A stretch of DNA of 64,000 bases, taken from positions 62,001-126,000 of the forward strand of contig NZ_SIRE01000002.1 of the NCBI RefSeq assembly GCF_004307995.1, given 5' to 3'. Shown here one piece after another: positions 28,209 to 35,458 of the stretch. Source of the DNA: Paenibacillus thalictri (lineage in GTDB: Bacteria; Bacillota; Bacilli; Paenibacillales; NBRC-103111). The notes below the pieces were generated by a model, which worked only from the letters and a program-made list of their open reading frames with translations, was not told the origin of the DNA and made no database searches. Made by a program: the position numbers and the translations under genes. Position 1 is the stretch's first letter, and each line of letters begins with the position of its first letter.

Positions 28209-28943
28209 TTGTCGGACAACTCGATTTATTACAAACGGACGATCGTCAAGAACGAATTATTTTCTTCCTTTTTGCAGCAAAACAGGCCGTTGCGTGTCTA
28301 TTTGCCTCCCGGTTACAACGAGCTCCTTTCTTACCCTGTCATCTATTGCCAGGATGGCGAGCAGTTTTTCAATTTTGGACGTATCGCCACTCATATGAAC
28401 CGGCTGATCTACGACGAAGGCGTCGAACCCGCCCTTATCGTCGGCGTCGATGTGGATACAGCGACCCGCACCTCGGAATACGCGCCGGAAGGCGAACGAT
28501 TTACGGCATACTGCCGTTTTTTCGCCGAGGAATTGGTTCCTTTTATTGAACGAAATTATCCCGCCAGGCCGGAGGCTGCCGAACGGATCGCTGCGGGAGA
28601 CTCGCTGGGCGGGACCGTTTCCTTGCATCTCGCTCTAGATTATCCTGACCTATTTTATAAAGTGTTATCCTTGTCCGGGGCTTTTCTGCAATCAACAAGG
28701 GATAGGCTGCAGCGGGAACGCGACTTATCGCGTCTGTATATGTACATGCTGATCGGACTTGATGAGCAAGAGGTGAAAACAGAGCGGGGAACATTCGATT
28801 TTTTGGCAGAAAACCGCAAAACAAAAGAGCTCCTCTTGGAGAGAAGCTCCCGTCTTCTATATGAGGAAAAACCCGGAAAACATCTGTGGGGATTCTGGCA
28901 AAACGAGCTTCCCGCAGCAATCAAGCTGATGATGAAAAACTAA
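28209..28943 (+). CDS. Esterase family alpha/beta hydrolase
   Basis: 244-residue esterase of the enterochelin-esterase/esterase D-like family. The nucleophile motif GDSLGG lies near 130; the oxyanion area reads VYLPPGYNELLSYPVIYCQDG near 30-50. A late Asp (GLDEQE) and His (GKHLWGFW) could complete the triad. No signal peptide. TTG 28209 follows GGGGGAT at good spacing. The substrate is not evident. Convergent with the lipL-like gene, overlapping by 4 bp. Confidence 0.85.
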   Translation: MSDNSIYYKRTIVKNELFSSFLQQNRPLRVYLPPGYNELLSYPVIYCQDGEQFFNFGRIATHMNRLIYDEGVEPALIVGVDVDTATRTSEYAPEGERFTAYCRFFAEELVPFIERNYPARPEAAERIAAGDSLGGTVSLHLALDYPDLFYKVLSLSGAFLQSTRDRLQRERDLSRLYMYMLIGLDEQEVKTERGTFDFLAENRKTKELLLERSSRLLYEEKPGKHLWGFWQNELPAAIKLMMKN

Positions 28944-29776
28944 AGCACCGGATACCGCTCCTTCAAAGCCGCCATAATGCTCGATACTTCCGCTTCCGCA
29001 GCAAGCGCACCGGCTTCTGCCGGTTCCAGAGAAACGCCCCCTCTTTGCAGCAATGCCGCAAACGAATCGGCAAATTGCAGCGCCGTCATAGGCGCAAGCA
29101 GCTCCGAAAGCGAAGCCATCCGCCCTTGCTCCACGGCCGGAAAACGATCGGCGCTTGCCCCATCGGCCGCAATCCGGTAAAAATCGCGGGCCAGCGCGGC
29201 CCGTTCGGCGCCGCCGCCTTCCACAACGACAAATGCTTGTACCGCATATGCATGCTGCCGCCGCCGCTGGGCAAGCCCGCAAAATTTGCGGCCGCCGATG
29301 CTGACATCGTAATCCCCTGGGCAATAAGAACCAGCGATTTCCCCTTTATCCACATCACTGTCAAAATGCGCAAGCGCGCCGGCAATCAGCCTGTACATCA
29401 GCTCAAAGTCGCCGCGAAAATCAAGCGCGCCATCCTGCCGCTTCGGCAAAACAAGCGAAATGTTGACGACTCCGAGATCCAGCGGAACCGCGGCCCCTCC
29501 TGAATTGCGTACGACCGCGGAGAACCCGCGGGCCCGCAGCATATCCATCGCCTGCCGCGCTCCGGGAAGCCGGCTGTCGCGCAGCCCCATAATAAGCGCT
29601 CCCGGATGCCGCCAAATGTGCAAAAACCCCGTTTGCCAAGCTGCAGCCCGCTCGCATAAAAGCTCGTCCAAGGCGAACGGATACAGCGCGTCCGGGTTCC
29701 ACTCGTTCATCCGATCTATACATACAAGCCGGTTCGGCAGCGTTCCGTTTTCGATAAAACTTTTTAGCGACTCCAA
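28940..29776 (-). CDS. lipL: Octanoyl-[GcvH]:protein N-octanoyltransferase, LipL type
   Basis: 278-residue amidotransferase that in Bacillus moves octanoyl groups from GcvH to E2 lipoyl domains, a step of lipoate assembly. The catalytic Cys lies in AGSYCPGDYDVSIGGRKFCG near 150; RNSGGAAVPLDLGVVNIS near 90-107 is the acyl-binding stretch of the BPL/LplA fold. TTG 29776 follows GGGGGAG. The location next to the pdh genes, whose E2 needs lipoylation, supports the call; a LipM or LplA role is less likely because of the GSYCPGDYD signature. Confidence 0.85.
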   Translation of the reverse strand: MESLKSFIENGTLPNRLVCIDRMNEWNPDALYPFALDELLCERAAAWQTGFLHIWRHPGALIMGLRDSRLPGARQAMDMLRARGFSAVVRNSGGAAVPLDLGVVNISLVLPKRQDGALDFRGDFELMYRLIAGALAHFDSDVDKGEIAGSYCPGDYDVSIGGRKFCGLAQRRRQHAYAVQAFVVVEGGGAERAALARDFYRIAADGASADRFPAVEQGRMASLSELLAPMTALQFADSFAALLQRGGVSLEPAEAGALAAEAEVSSIMAALKERYPVL

Positions 29777-30139
29777 TCTTTCTCCCCCCTATGTCCCCCC
29801 ACCGGGGGATCCCAGGCGCTGCGCCCTGGACCCGCCAGCCGTGGAGCGGCTTTTGTACCTCGGGCCCGCGCACTTGGTGTGCCTTACCTTCGCTTTAACT
29901 TGGTATCGGCACACCTGCGCTTTACTTTTTGGCGCGATGACGCGGGGCACGGCTTTGTGCCTCATGCCCGCACCTTTGTGCGCTTGCCGTCGCTAGCGCT
30001 TGGCTTTTACGCACAGTGCTCTACTCCGGCGTGATGATGCATCTTGTGATGACTTACACAGCCTAACACAGCCTTACACAGAACAGCAAGCTACGGCGGC
30101 TTCCACAGCAATCATCCCCGCTTCCGCCTAAGCCACCCC
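29777..30139. other. GC-rich intergenic stretch with many short repeats
   Basis: 363 bp without gene. Seen directly: a hairpin CCAGGCGCTGCGCCCTGG near 29810-29830; imperfect inverted arms at 29868-29883 and 29908-29920; another hairpin GGGGCAC/GTGCCTC near 29950; and three copies of (T/A)ACACAG near 30055-30080. No known RNA family was recognised. Confidence 0.45.
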
Positions 30140-30664
30140 TTATTCGATCTCGCTGATCCTTGACTGTCCCCAAGACGCCACCTTTACACGTACGACCGTA
30201 TTTCCCGCTTTCTTCTCCAGCTCACCGCCCGTGCCTTCGGGCACATAATACCGCTCCAGCCCGTATTTTACGGAAAATTGATCGTATCCGCTATAATCCA
30301 CCCTGCCTTTAAGCGCAACCTGATCTGCGCTTACGGCTGGTTTAGACCCATAAACGGCGACCGGCTCATAGATATCGCCTTCCGGCTTGACTACGACATA
30401 AACGGTTTGGCCGTCCTCCGGCTTAGCGGTTCCCTCTTTCCATAACGGCATCTTAAGCCTGCTGATCTCGTAATTTAAGATCACATAGTCGCCGTACATC
30501 GCATCCCTTGGGTCAATCGGCTCCGTTTTCAGCCGGATTTCCTGCCCCCACGCGCCAACCGCCATATACGAAGCGGCAATCGCCAGCAAAAACAACGCTT
30601 GCGCGGCAGTCAGCAAGAGCAGGCGGGTAAAGCGGCTTCCGAACCATCTGCTCGCAGCCATCAC
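30140..30664 (-). CDS. GDYXXLXY-motif membrane-anchored protein
   Basis: 174 residues with an N-terminal membrane anchor (LLLLTAAQALFLLAIAASYM, about 13-33). The outside part opens with the family motif GDYVILNYEIS near 58. It overlaps the DUF2157 gene by 4 bp, the usual partnership of this family in many bacteria. The pair is of unknown function. The C-terminal part is beta-rich with no catalytic signature. Confidence 0.85.
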   Translation of the reverse strand: MMAASRWFGSRFTRLLLLTAAQALFLLAIAASYMAVGAWGQEIRLKTEPIDPRDAMYGDYVILNYEISRLKMPLWKEGTAKPEDGQTVYVVVKPEGDIYEPVAVYGSKPAVSADQVALKGRVDYSGYDQFSVKYGLERYYVPEGTGGELEKKAGNTVVRVKVASWGQSRISEIE

Positions 30665-31878
30665 TCATCCACCTTCCCTCTGCCTAAAAAATTGTTTTTG
30701 CGGCGATTCAGAAACCAGCTGAGCACAAGTAAAATTCCGCCGCCGAGTACAAAAAACAACGATTTGTCCATGAAGTCCCATGTCAGCTTCCCATAAGCAA
30801 CCATCGTCACAAAGATAAACAGCACCGTGCCGAGATTAATCTTCATCCTCCACTCTTCGCTGTAACCGCGCCACAACACAAACAGCGAAAACAAAAACAG
30901 CATAACCAAATACAACAGGTCGATTCCGGAGGGAACGTACATGACCGGCAGGAACATCAGCCAGTCTCCGCTGCTGACTTCACGTTTGTTGCGCAGCTTG
31001 CCCCATGCCGACAAGGCCAGCGGCACAAGCAGTGCAGGCAGGTAATACGCCGCCCCGACAAAAAACTGTTCCGTTTCGGCAATACGGTTGTCGCCAAACA
31101 GCACTACGCCCACCCCTATTGCAAAAACGATCAGAAGCGGCACCGCCTGTACGGCTCCAAGCTCGCTGCGGTCCCGCAGCCAGTCCCCTGCCGCGTACAT
31201 CAGCAGCGCGGCAGGGATAATCCAGCTCAGCTTCCAATCCATCAGCGAGAACAACATCAACACTTGAAGAAACAAGCTGAGATTAAACATCCAGGCAAGC
31301 AGATTGCTGCGTTGTCTTTTCCATACGTATCCCCCCAGCAGCACGGCCATGAGCGCAAATCCCGCATAGCTGAAATGCCGGAAACTGTCGACGGCGTATA
31401 TTTGCGCCACATCAAATACGACGATGCTGATGAGATACAAATATCTGCTCCTGTACAAATACGCAAGCAGCGCTCCTGCCGAACCCCACACGATAAACGA
31501 AGCCGTATCGTATGCGACAAGATGAAACATTTGGCCGACCAGTGCAATTCCCGCTCCGAACGTGATCAGTCCGATACCGACAAGGCCGATCCCAAGTTTC
31601 TCGTGTCCGCGGCGCAGAAGTGTATCTCCAGAGATGTAAAATCCGCTCATGGCTATGATAATCGCCAGCAGCCGCAGCCACTGAGGAATATCTTGCCAGT
31701 TGGCGGCGATAAAACTGATAATGCCAAGCCCGGTCAATATGCTGCCAAGCACCGGAAGCAGCCCTATTGCGTTTTTCTTCTCGTCATATAAGCCCAATAT
31801 TTGATCGTATTGCTCACGGCTTACGATTTGTTCTTCCACCCAACGCAGCCCTTCGCGTTCCAGCCATTTGCGTGACAA
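30661..31878 (-). CDS. DUF2157 multi-pass membrane protein
   Basis: 405 residues with a cytosolic N-terminal helix region (SRKWLEREGLRWVEEQIV) followed by about a dozen hydrophobic helices spread from residue 45 to the end (for example VLGSILTGLGIISFIAANW near 46). TTG 31878 is preferred over TTG 31920: AGAGGTG lies 6 nt before it, and the protein then begins as family members do. It forms a two-gene unit with the GDYXXLXY protein. Function unknown. Confidence 0.8.
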   Translation of the reverse strand: MSRKWLEREGLRWVEEQIVSREQYDQILGLYDEKKNAIGLLPVLGSILTGLGIISFIAANWQDIPQWLRLLAIIIAMSGFYISGDTLLRRGHEKLGIGLVGIGLITFGAGIALVGQMFHLVAYDTASFIVWGSAGALLAYLYRSRYLYLISIVVFDVAQIYAVDSFRHFSYAGFALMAVLLGGYVWKRQRSNLLAWMFNLSLFLQVLMLFSLMDWKLSWIIPAALLMYAAGDWLRDRSELGAVQAVPLLIVFAIGVGVVLFGDNRIAETEQFFVGAAYYLPALLVPLALSAWGKLRNKREVSSGDWLMFLPVMYVPSGIDLLYLVMLFLFSLFVLWRGYSEEWRMKINLGTVLFIFVTMVAYGKLTWDFMDKSLFFVLGGGILLVLSWFLNRRKNNFLGRGKVDE

Positions 31879-31936
31879 GGCAATCACCTCTGCATTTGTT
31901 ATTAATTCAAGTATAGCCAAATGGGAAAAAGCGAGA

Positions 31937-31958
31937 AGTACTATTTTTTTATAGTACT
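31937..31958. promoter_or_regulatory. AGTACTAT inverted repeat
   Basis: Perfect 8-bp arms AGTACTAT/ATAGTACT around six T. It lies between the divergent DUF2157 gene and the CheY-like unit. Possible operator. Confidence 0.35.
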
Positions 31959-31963
31959 CCTTG

Positions 31964-32122
31964 TTTACATTACATTAACTTTTCATATTAAGTTATGTTT
32001 CCGTAATGTAAATCCGTATAATCTGACTGTAAACATGTAAAACATTCGTAATTTTCTGTAAATCCGCTTGTTAAATGAGAAAATATGTAATATTATCTAA
32101 CATAAATAACTATTTACATTAC
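31964..32122. promoter_or_regulatory. Promoter and three copies of TTTACATTAC before the CheY-like gene
   Basis: The decamer TTTACATTAC occurs exactly at 31964-31973 and 32113-32122 on the plus strand and inverted at 32003-32012. A TATAAT (32017-32022) with a weak TTATGT about 18 bp upstream is the likely plus-strand promoter, so the inverted copy sits in the promoter spacer, as a repressor or activator site could. The binding protein is unknown. Confidence 0.5.
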
Positions 32123-32160
32123 AAATGCCGGTTGATCCCAATCAAAGGAGTGAGCCTAAC

Positions 32161-32541
32161 ATGTACGACATGAAAATCTTGCTTTGCGACGATTCGCTGC
32201 TGGTCCGTAAAAAATTAAAAGGGGCTTTGGAGGAGCAAGGCTTTACCCGAATCGTTGAAGCGGTTGACGGCGAAGAAGCTGTGGCGTTATGCCAGACCGA
32301 GCAGCCCGACCTGGTGCTTCTCGATATCGTGATGCCCAAGAAAGACGGTCTCCAGGCGCTGCAAGAAATAAAGCACAATCATCCGGACATCCATGTCGTC
32401 ATCGCTTCCTCCGTTGGCACCCAAAGCAACCTGATTAAAGCAATTAAACTTGGCGCGGACAATTTTCTGCAGAAACCGATCACCGCTCAGGCCATTGTCG
32501 AGATGATAGGTAAAATTACCGGACAGCGGGGTGAGCGTTAA
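32161..32541 (+). CDS. Single-domain CheY-like response regulator
   Basis: 126-residue receiver with no output domain: acidic pair CDDS near 9, acceptor Asp in LVLLDIVMPKKDG near 54, ASSVGT (Ser in place of the usual Thr) and Lys in FLQKPIT near 106. AGGAGTGAG lies before ATG 32161. The stop overlaps the start of the next gene (TAATG), so the two proteins likely work together. It probably passes a phosphosignal by protein contact; no kinase gene is adjacent. Confidence 0.9.
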   Translation: MYDMKILLCDDSLLVRKKLKGALEEQGFTRIVEAVDGEEAVALCQTEQPDLVLLDIVMPKKDGLQALQEIKHNHPDIHVVIASSVGTQSNLIKAIKLGADNFLQKPITAQAIVEMIGKITGQRGER

Positions 32542-33446
32542 TGTTCGCGTTATATTTTGGACAGTTTCTGCTGAACCGCGGGTTAATTTCCGCAAGTGCG
32601 CTGGAGCAAGCCATTTCCGTACAGAAACAAACCCGGGTCAGACTTGGCGTTATGGCGATTAACCACGGGTTTCTCACCGCCGCCCAAGTGGAGGAAATTC
32701 ATCTTCAACAAACGAAAATCGATAAGAAATTCGGGGAAATCGCCGTGATGCTTGGCTACTTGAACAACGAGCTTGTCGACGCGATTTTATCGACGCAGCA
32801 AAATGCGCATCTGGCGTTAGGCCAAGCGTTAATCGATCAAGGTCTGATCAGTTACGAGGCGTTTGCCGACGCTTTGCATCAATACAAGCTGGAATACAGC
32901 CTCTCCGACGAGCAATTTGAATCCATCATTAACGGGAGCATCGAAACTCTGCTTGAAGTTGTACTGTTTAAAGACAGCTCTGACTATGGACAAGCAATTT
33001 CCGATTACATCCGTTTGTTCGCCAAAAATATCATTCGTTTCGTCGACAGCGGCATCCGCTTGGAGTTAGGGTCCCCGGACGATGCGGCGGAATTCGCCTG
33101 GAAAGCCGAACAAAAGCTGAAGAATGCTGCTCTTCCGGCCGCGGGAATGACTGCAATCGGAGGGTCGGAGGTTTCCTTTTTGAAACTCGCTTCCTTGTAC
33201 GCTCAAGAACCTGTCGAACAACCCGGAGAAATGATGGAAGCTTCGGTCGGCGAACTGCTTAACCTTCATAACGGAATTTATTTGGTCAATCTTTCCGTCC
33301 GCGATGTGGAGCTGGAAATGGAGCCGCAATCCGTTACGCGCGGCGGAGGTTTCAGCGGCGAGCTTCCGGCGACGGCTGCGGTTAGAGTGATCGGCGACCA
33401 TTGGAGCGTTACACTGATGGTTTCGGATTTGGCCGCGCTTGTATAA
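32541..33446 (+). CDS. Two-part signalling protein: MshEN/GspE_N-like repeats plus CheX-like C-terminal region
   Basis: 301 residues, soluble. Residues 1-120 contain repeated helix pairs of the type found at the start of GspE/MshE ATPases (FLLNRGLISASALEQAISVQ, MLGYLNNELVDAILS, ALIDQGLISYEAFADAL). The rest (about 125-301) could be a CheC/CheX-like phosphatase or adaptor fold: it starts EQFESIINGSIETLLEV and ends in a beta-rich VIGDHWSVTLMVSDLAAL. The canonical phosphatase E...N helix signature is not clear. Coupled to the CheY-like gene, which suggests it binds or dephosphorylates that regulator. Function unproven. Confidence 0.7.
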   Translation: MFALYFGQFLLNRGLISASALEQAISVQKQTRVRLGVMAINHGFLTAAQVEEIHLQQTKIDKKFGEIAVMLGYLNNELVDAILSTQQNAHLALGQALIDQGLISYEAFADALHQYKLEYSLSDEQFESIINGSIETLLEVVLFKDSSDYGQAISDYIRLFAKNIIRFVDSGIRLELGSPDDAAEFAWKAEQKLKNAALPAAGMTAIGGSEVSFLKLASLYAQEPVEQPGEMMEASVGELLNLHNGIYLVNLSVRDVELEMEPQSVTRGGGFSGELPATAAVRVIGDHWSVTLMVSDLAALV

Positions 33447-33546
33447 CATTGTGCTAACACTCTGAAACAGCAGTTAGAAAAACGAACAGCAGTTGCAATC
33501 GTTTAAATTCCTTTTAGATGCATGCCGTTTATATTCGACAAAAAAA

Positions 33547-33575
33547 CGCGCCCCCTTCAGTTTAAGGGACGCGTC
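33547..33575. terminator. Bidirectional terminator
   Basis: ACGCG-CCCCTT pairs with AAGGG-CGCGT (33547-33575). CTTTT follows on the plus strand and seven T on the minus strand, so it serves both convergent genes. Confidence 0.75.
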
Positions 33576-33613
33576 TTTTCCGTATTCGCCGTTGTCTGTG
33601 CAGTCATATCGTC

Positions 33614-34120
33614 TTAAGTATGGCTTTCGGTCTTATTCGAAACCTTGCCGTTTCTGAAGGTTACCTTCAGAGTACCGTCGCCGGTTTTGTATTCGTATGT
33701 TTGCACAGGATTCATTCCATTGTCATCTTGGGATTCACTGATCAGCCTGCCCATTTGCCCCATCGATTTCGACACCTGCTCGTATGTCATGCCAAAATCG
33801 ACTTGATTGAACTGCTGAGGCGATGCCTGCGGCGTCTCCTTTGCACCTTCGGGTCTCGGCGGCAGCGGTGTCTCTGCCGGAGTGTTCGCCGGCGGAGCAG
33901 TGACGGGAGGCGTCGCGGCCGGTGGCGCCGGCGTGGCGCTTGCCGATCCGTTCGGCGGATTTTGCGAATCGGTTCCTGCCGGAGCAGGATTAGTCTGAGT
34001 TTCCGTATTGGTCGTTGGGGGCGTCGATTCGGCGTTGCCCGGATTTCCTGCGGCAGCGTCCTTTTGGCTGCATCCCGAGAGAACTAACAACAGTAAAGCA
34101 ATTAAAGCGGCATATTTCAT
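33614..34120 (-). CDS. Lipoprotein with Pro/Thr-rich linker and SmpA/OmlA-like domain
   Basis: 168 residues. Lipoprotein signal with lipobox LSGC near 16, then a long low-complexity spacer rich in Pro, Thr, Ala and Asn (20-95) that would span the cell wall. A C-terminal domain of about 65 residues (VDFGMTYEQVSKSMG, YEYKTGDGTLKVTFRNGKV) resembles SmpA/OmlA/BLIP-like folds. Partner unknown. ATG 34120 follows GGGAGGAG. Single gene. Confidence 0.8.
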   Translation of the reverse strand: MKYAALIALLLLVLSGCSQKDAAAGNPGNAESTPPTTNTETQTNPAPAGTDSQNPPNGSASATPAPPAATPPVTAPPANTPAETPLPPRPEGAKETPQASPQQFNQVDFGMTYEQVSKSMGQMGRLISESQDDNGMNPVQTYEYKTGDGTLKVTFRNGKVSNKTESHT

Positions 34121-34285
34121 GATACATTTCTCCTCCCATTGCTGTTTATTTTGCTACAAATAGACAACGGCACGGATTAGCTTCATGAAGCTTATGGCAC
34201 TTGCTCCTTCAGCGGAACAGCTTGCCTCCCTGTCATGTAATTGTAATACGGGTAACTTTTCATTTGGTGTCAAAATGATGAAAAT

Positions 34286-35458
34286 TTATTTTAGCTGTTT
34301 CAATTGCTGCCGGTAATCGGTCGGAGTCAGCTCGAACCGTTTGCGGAATAGCTGCGTAAAATGGCGCATGTCCTGGTAGCCGATTTTTTCCGCTACGTCG
34401 GCCAGCTTGAGGGTAGGATCCTGCAGCAGCACCTTGGCCCGCTCCAGCCGCAGCCGGATCACATAATCTTTAAAACCTTGGCCCGTCTTCTGCTTGAACA
34501 ACTGGCTGAAATAAACCGGGTTCAAAAAGACAACGGAGGCCACCTTCTCCAGCGACAGCTCATCTTGAAAATGAGCGTGAATATACTGCAGCGCCACATC
34601 GGTGACGCTTTCGCTGCGGCGTTCGTTGTCCGCCCCCTGCTGCCTGCCGTCTTGCTGGCGCATGCTCTGAACGGCTGCCGGAACAACCTGCGGATCGCGC
34701 AGCAATCCGCTTGCGACCGCTTGAAAGGGAACCTTCAAATAACGGTGCAGATGGCCGTTTAATTCCTTCATGAAAGGCTCGATGGAGCCATTTTGTCCGA
34801 GGGTAAGGATGCCCAGCAAACTATGGCTGTCAAAGCTGGCGACAAACCCGCTGCCATACGTATCGATCAGCTCGGAGAGCACATTTTCGATAATAAAATG
34901 CTCCAAATGCGCCTTGGCTTCGCCCTCCAGCTTCACCATCACCAGATAAAACTCGCGCCGATTGTCCATCAGCGAAGCCATATCGAACTGACCGGTGTCA
35001 AGCCCCGCCGCCCAACGCTGAAAGACAGCCTCCCGCCAATATTTCAGATTTGATTTCAGCAGCGCTTTTTCCCGTGTCAAATCGTTTTCGTGCTGCCGTT
35101 CTTCGGCCACCGCCTTCATCAGCTCAATCAGCTTCTCCTTGCCGATCGGCTTGAGCAAATAATCCTTAGCGCCAAGCCGAACCGCTTCCTGGGCATAAGC
35201 AAATTCGGAATGGGCGGAGATGACGATCCATTTCACATGCGGATGACGGCGTCTGGAAATGCGCATCAGCTCAAGTCCCGTCATGCCGGGCATAATAATA
35301 TCGGTCAGCACGATGTCGACCGGCTGCTGGCTCAGCACCTGCACCGCTTCTTCGGGAGAAGCGGCCAGATGGACTGTGTACTCGGGAAAGCTGCTGTTTA
35401 TTGTGCGTCTAACCCCTTCCCGAATGGCCCGCTCATCATCGGCAATCAAAATATGCAT
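34286..35458 (-). CDS. Response regulator, YesN type (receiver plus AraC HTH)
   Basis: 390 residues. Receiver 1-120 (IADDERAIREG, acceptor Asp in IVLTDIIMPGMTG, Lys in YLLKPIGKE). A variable middle part of about 150 residues carries no named domain. The AraC double helix-turn-helix lies in the last 100 residues (VYFSQLFKQKTGQGFKDYV, YQDMRHFTQLFRKRF). Its ATG directly follows the kinase stop (TAGATG). It likely controls the sugar ABC genes immediately upstream (37578-40793), as in other YesMN loci. Confidence 0.92.
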   Translation of the reverse strand: MHILIADDERAIREGVRRTINSSFPEYTVHLAASPEEAVQVLSQQPVDIVLTDIIMPGMTGLELMRISRRRHPHVKWIVISAHSEFAYAQEAVRLGAKDYLLKPIGKEKLIELMKAVAEERQHENDLTREKALLKSNLKYWREAVFQRWAAGLDTGQFDMASLMDNRREFYLVMVKLEGEAKAHLEHFIIENVLSELIDTYGSGFVASFDSHSLLGILTLGQNGSIEPFMKELNGHLHRYLKVPFQAVASGLLRDPQVVPAAVQSMRQQDGRQQGADNERRSESVTDVALQYIHAHFQDELSLEKVASVVFLNPVYFSQLFKQKTGQGFKDYVIRLRLERAKVLLQDPTLKLADVAEKIGYQDMRHFTQLFRKRFELTPTDYRQQLKQLK

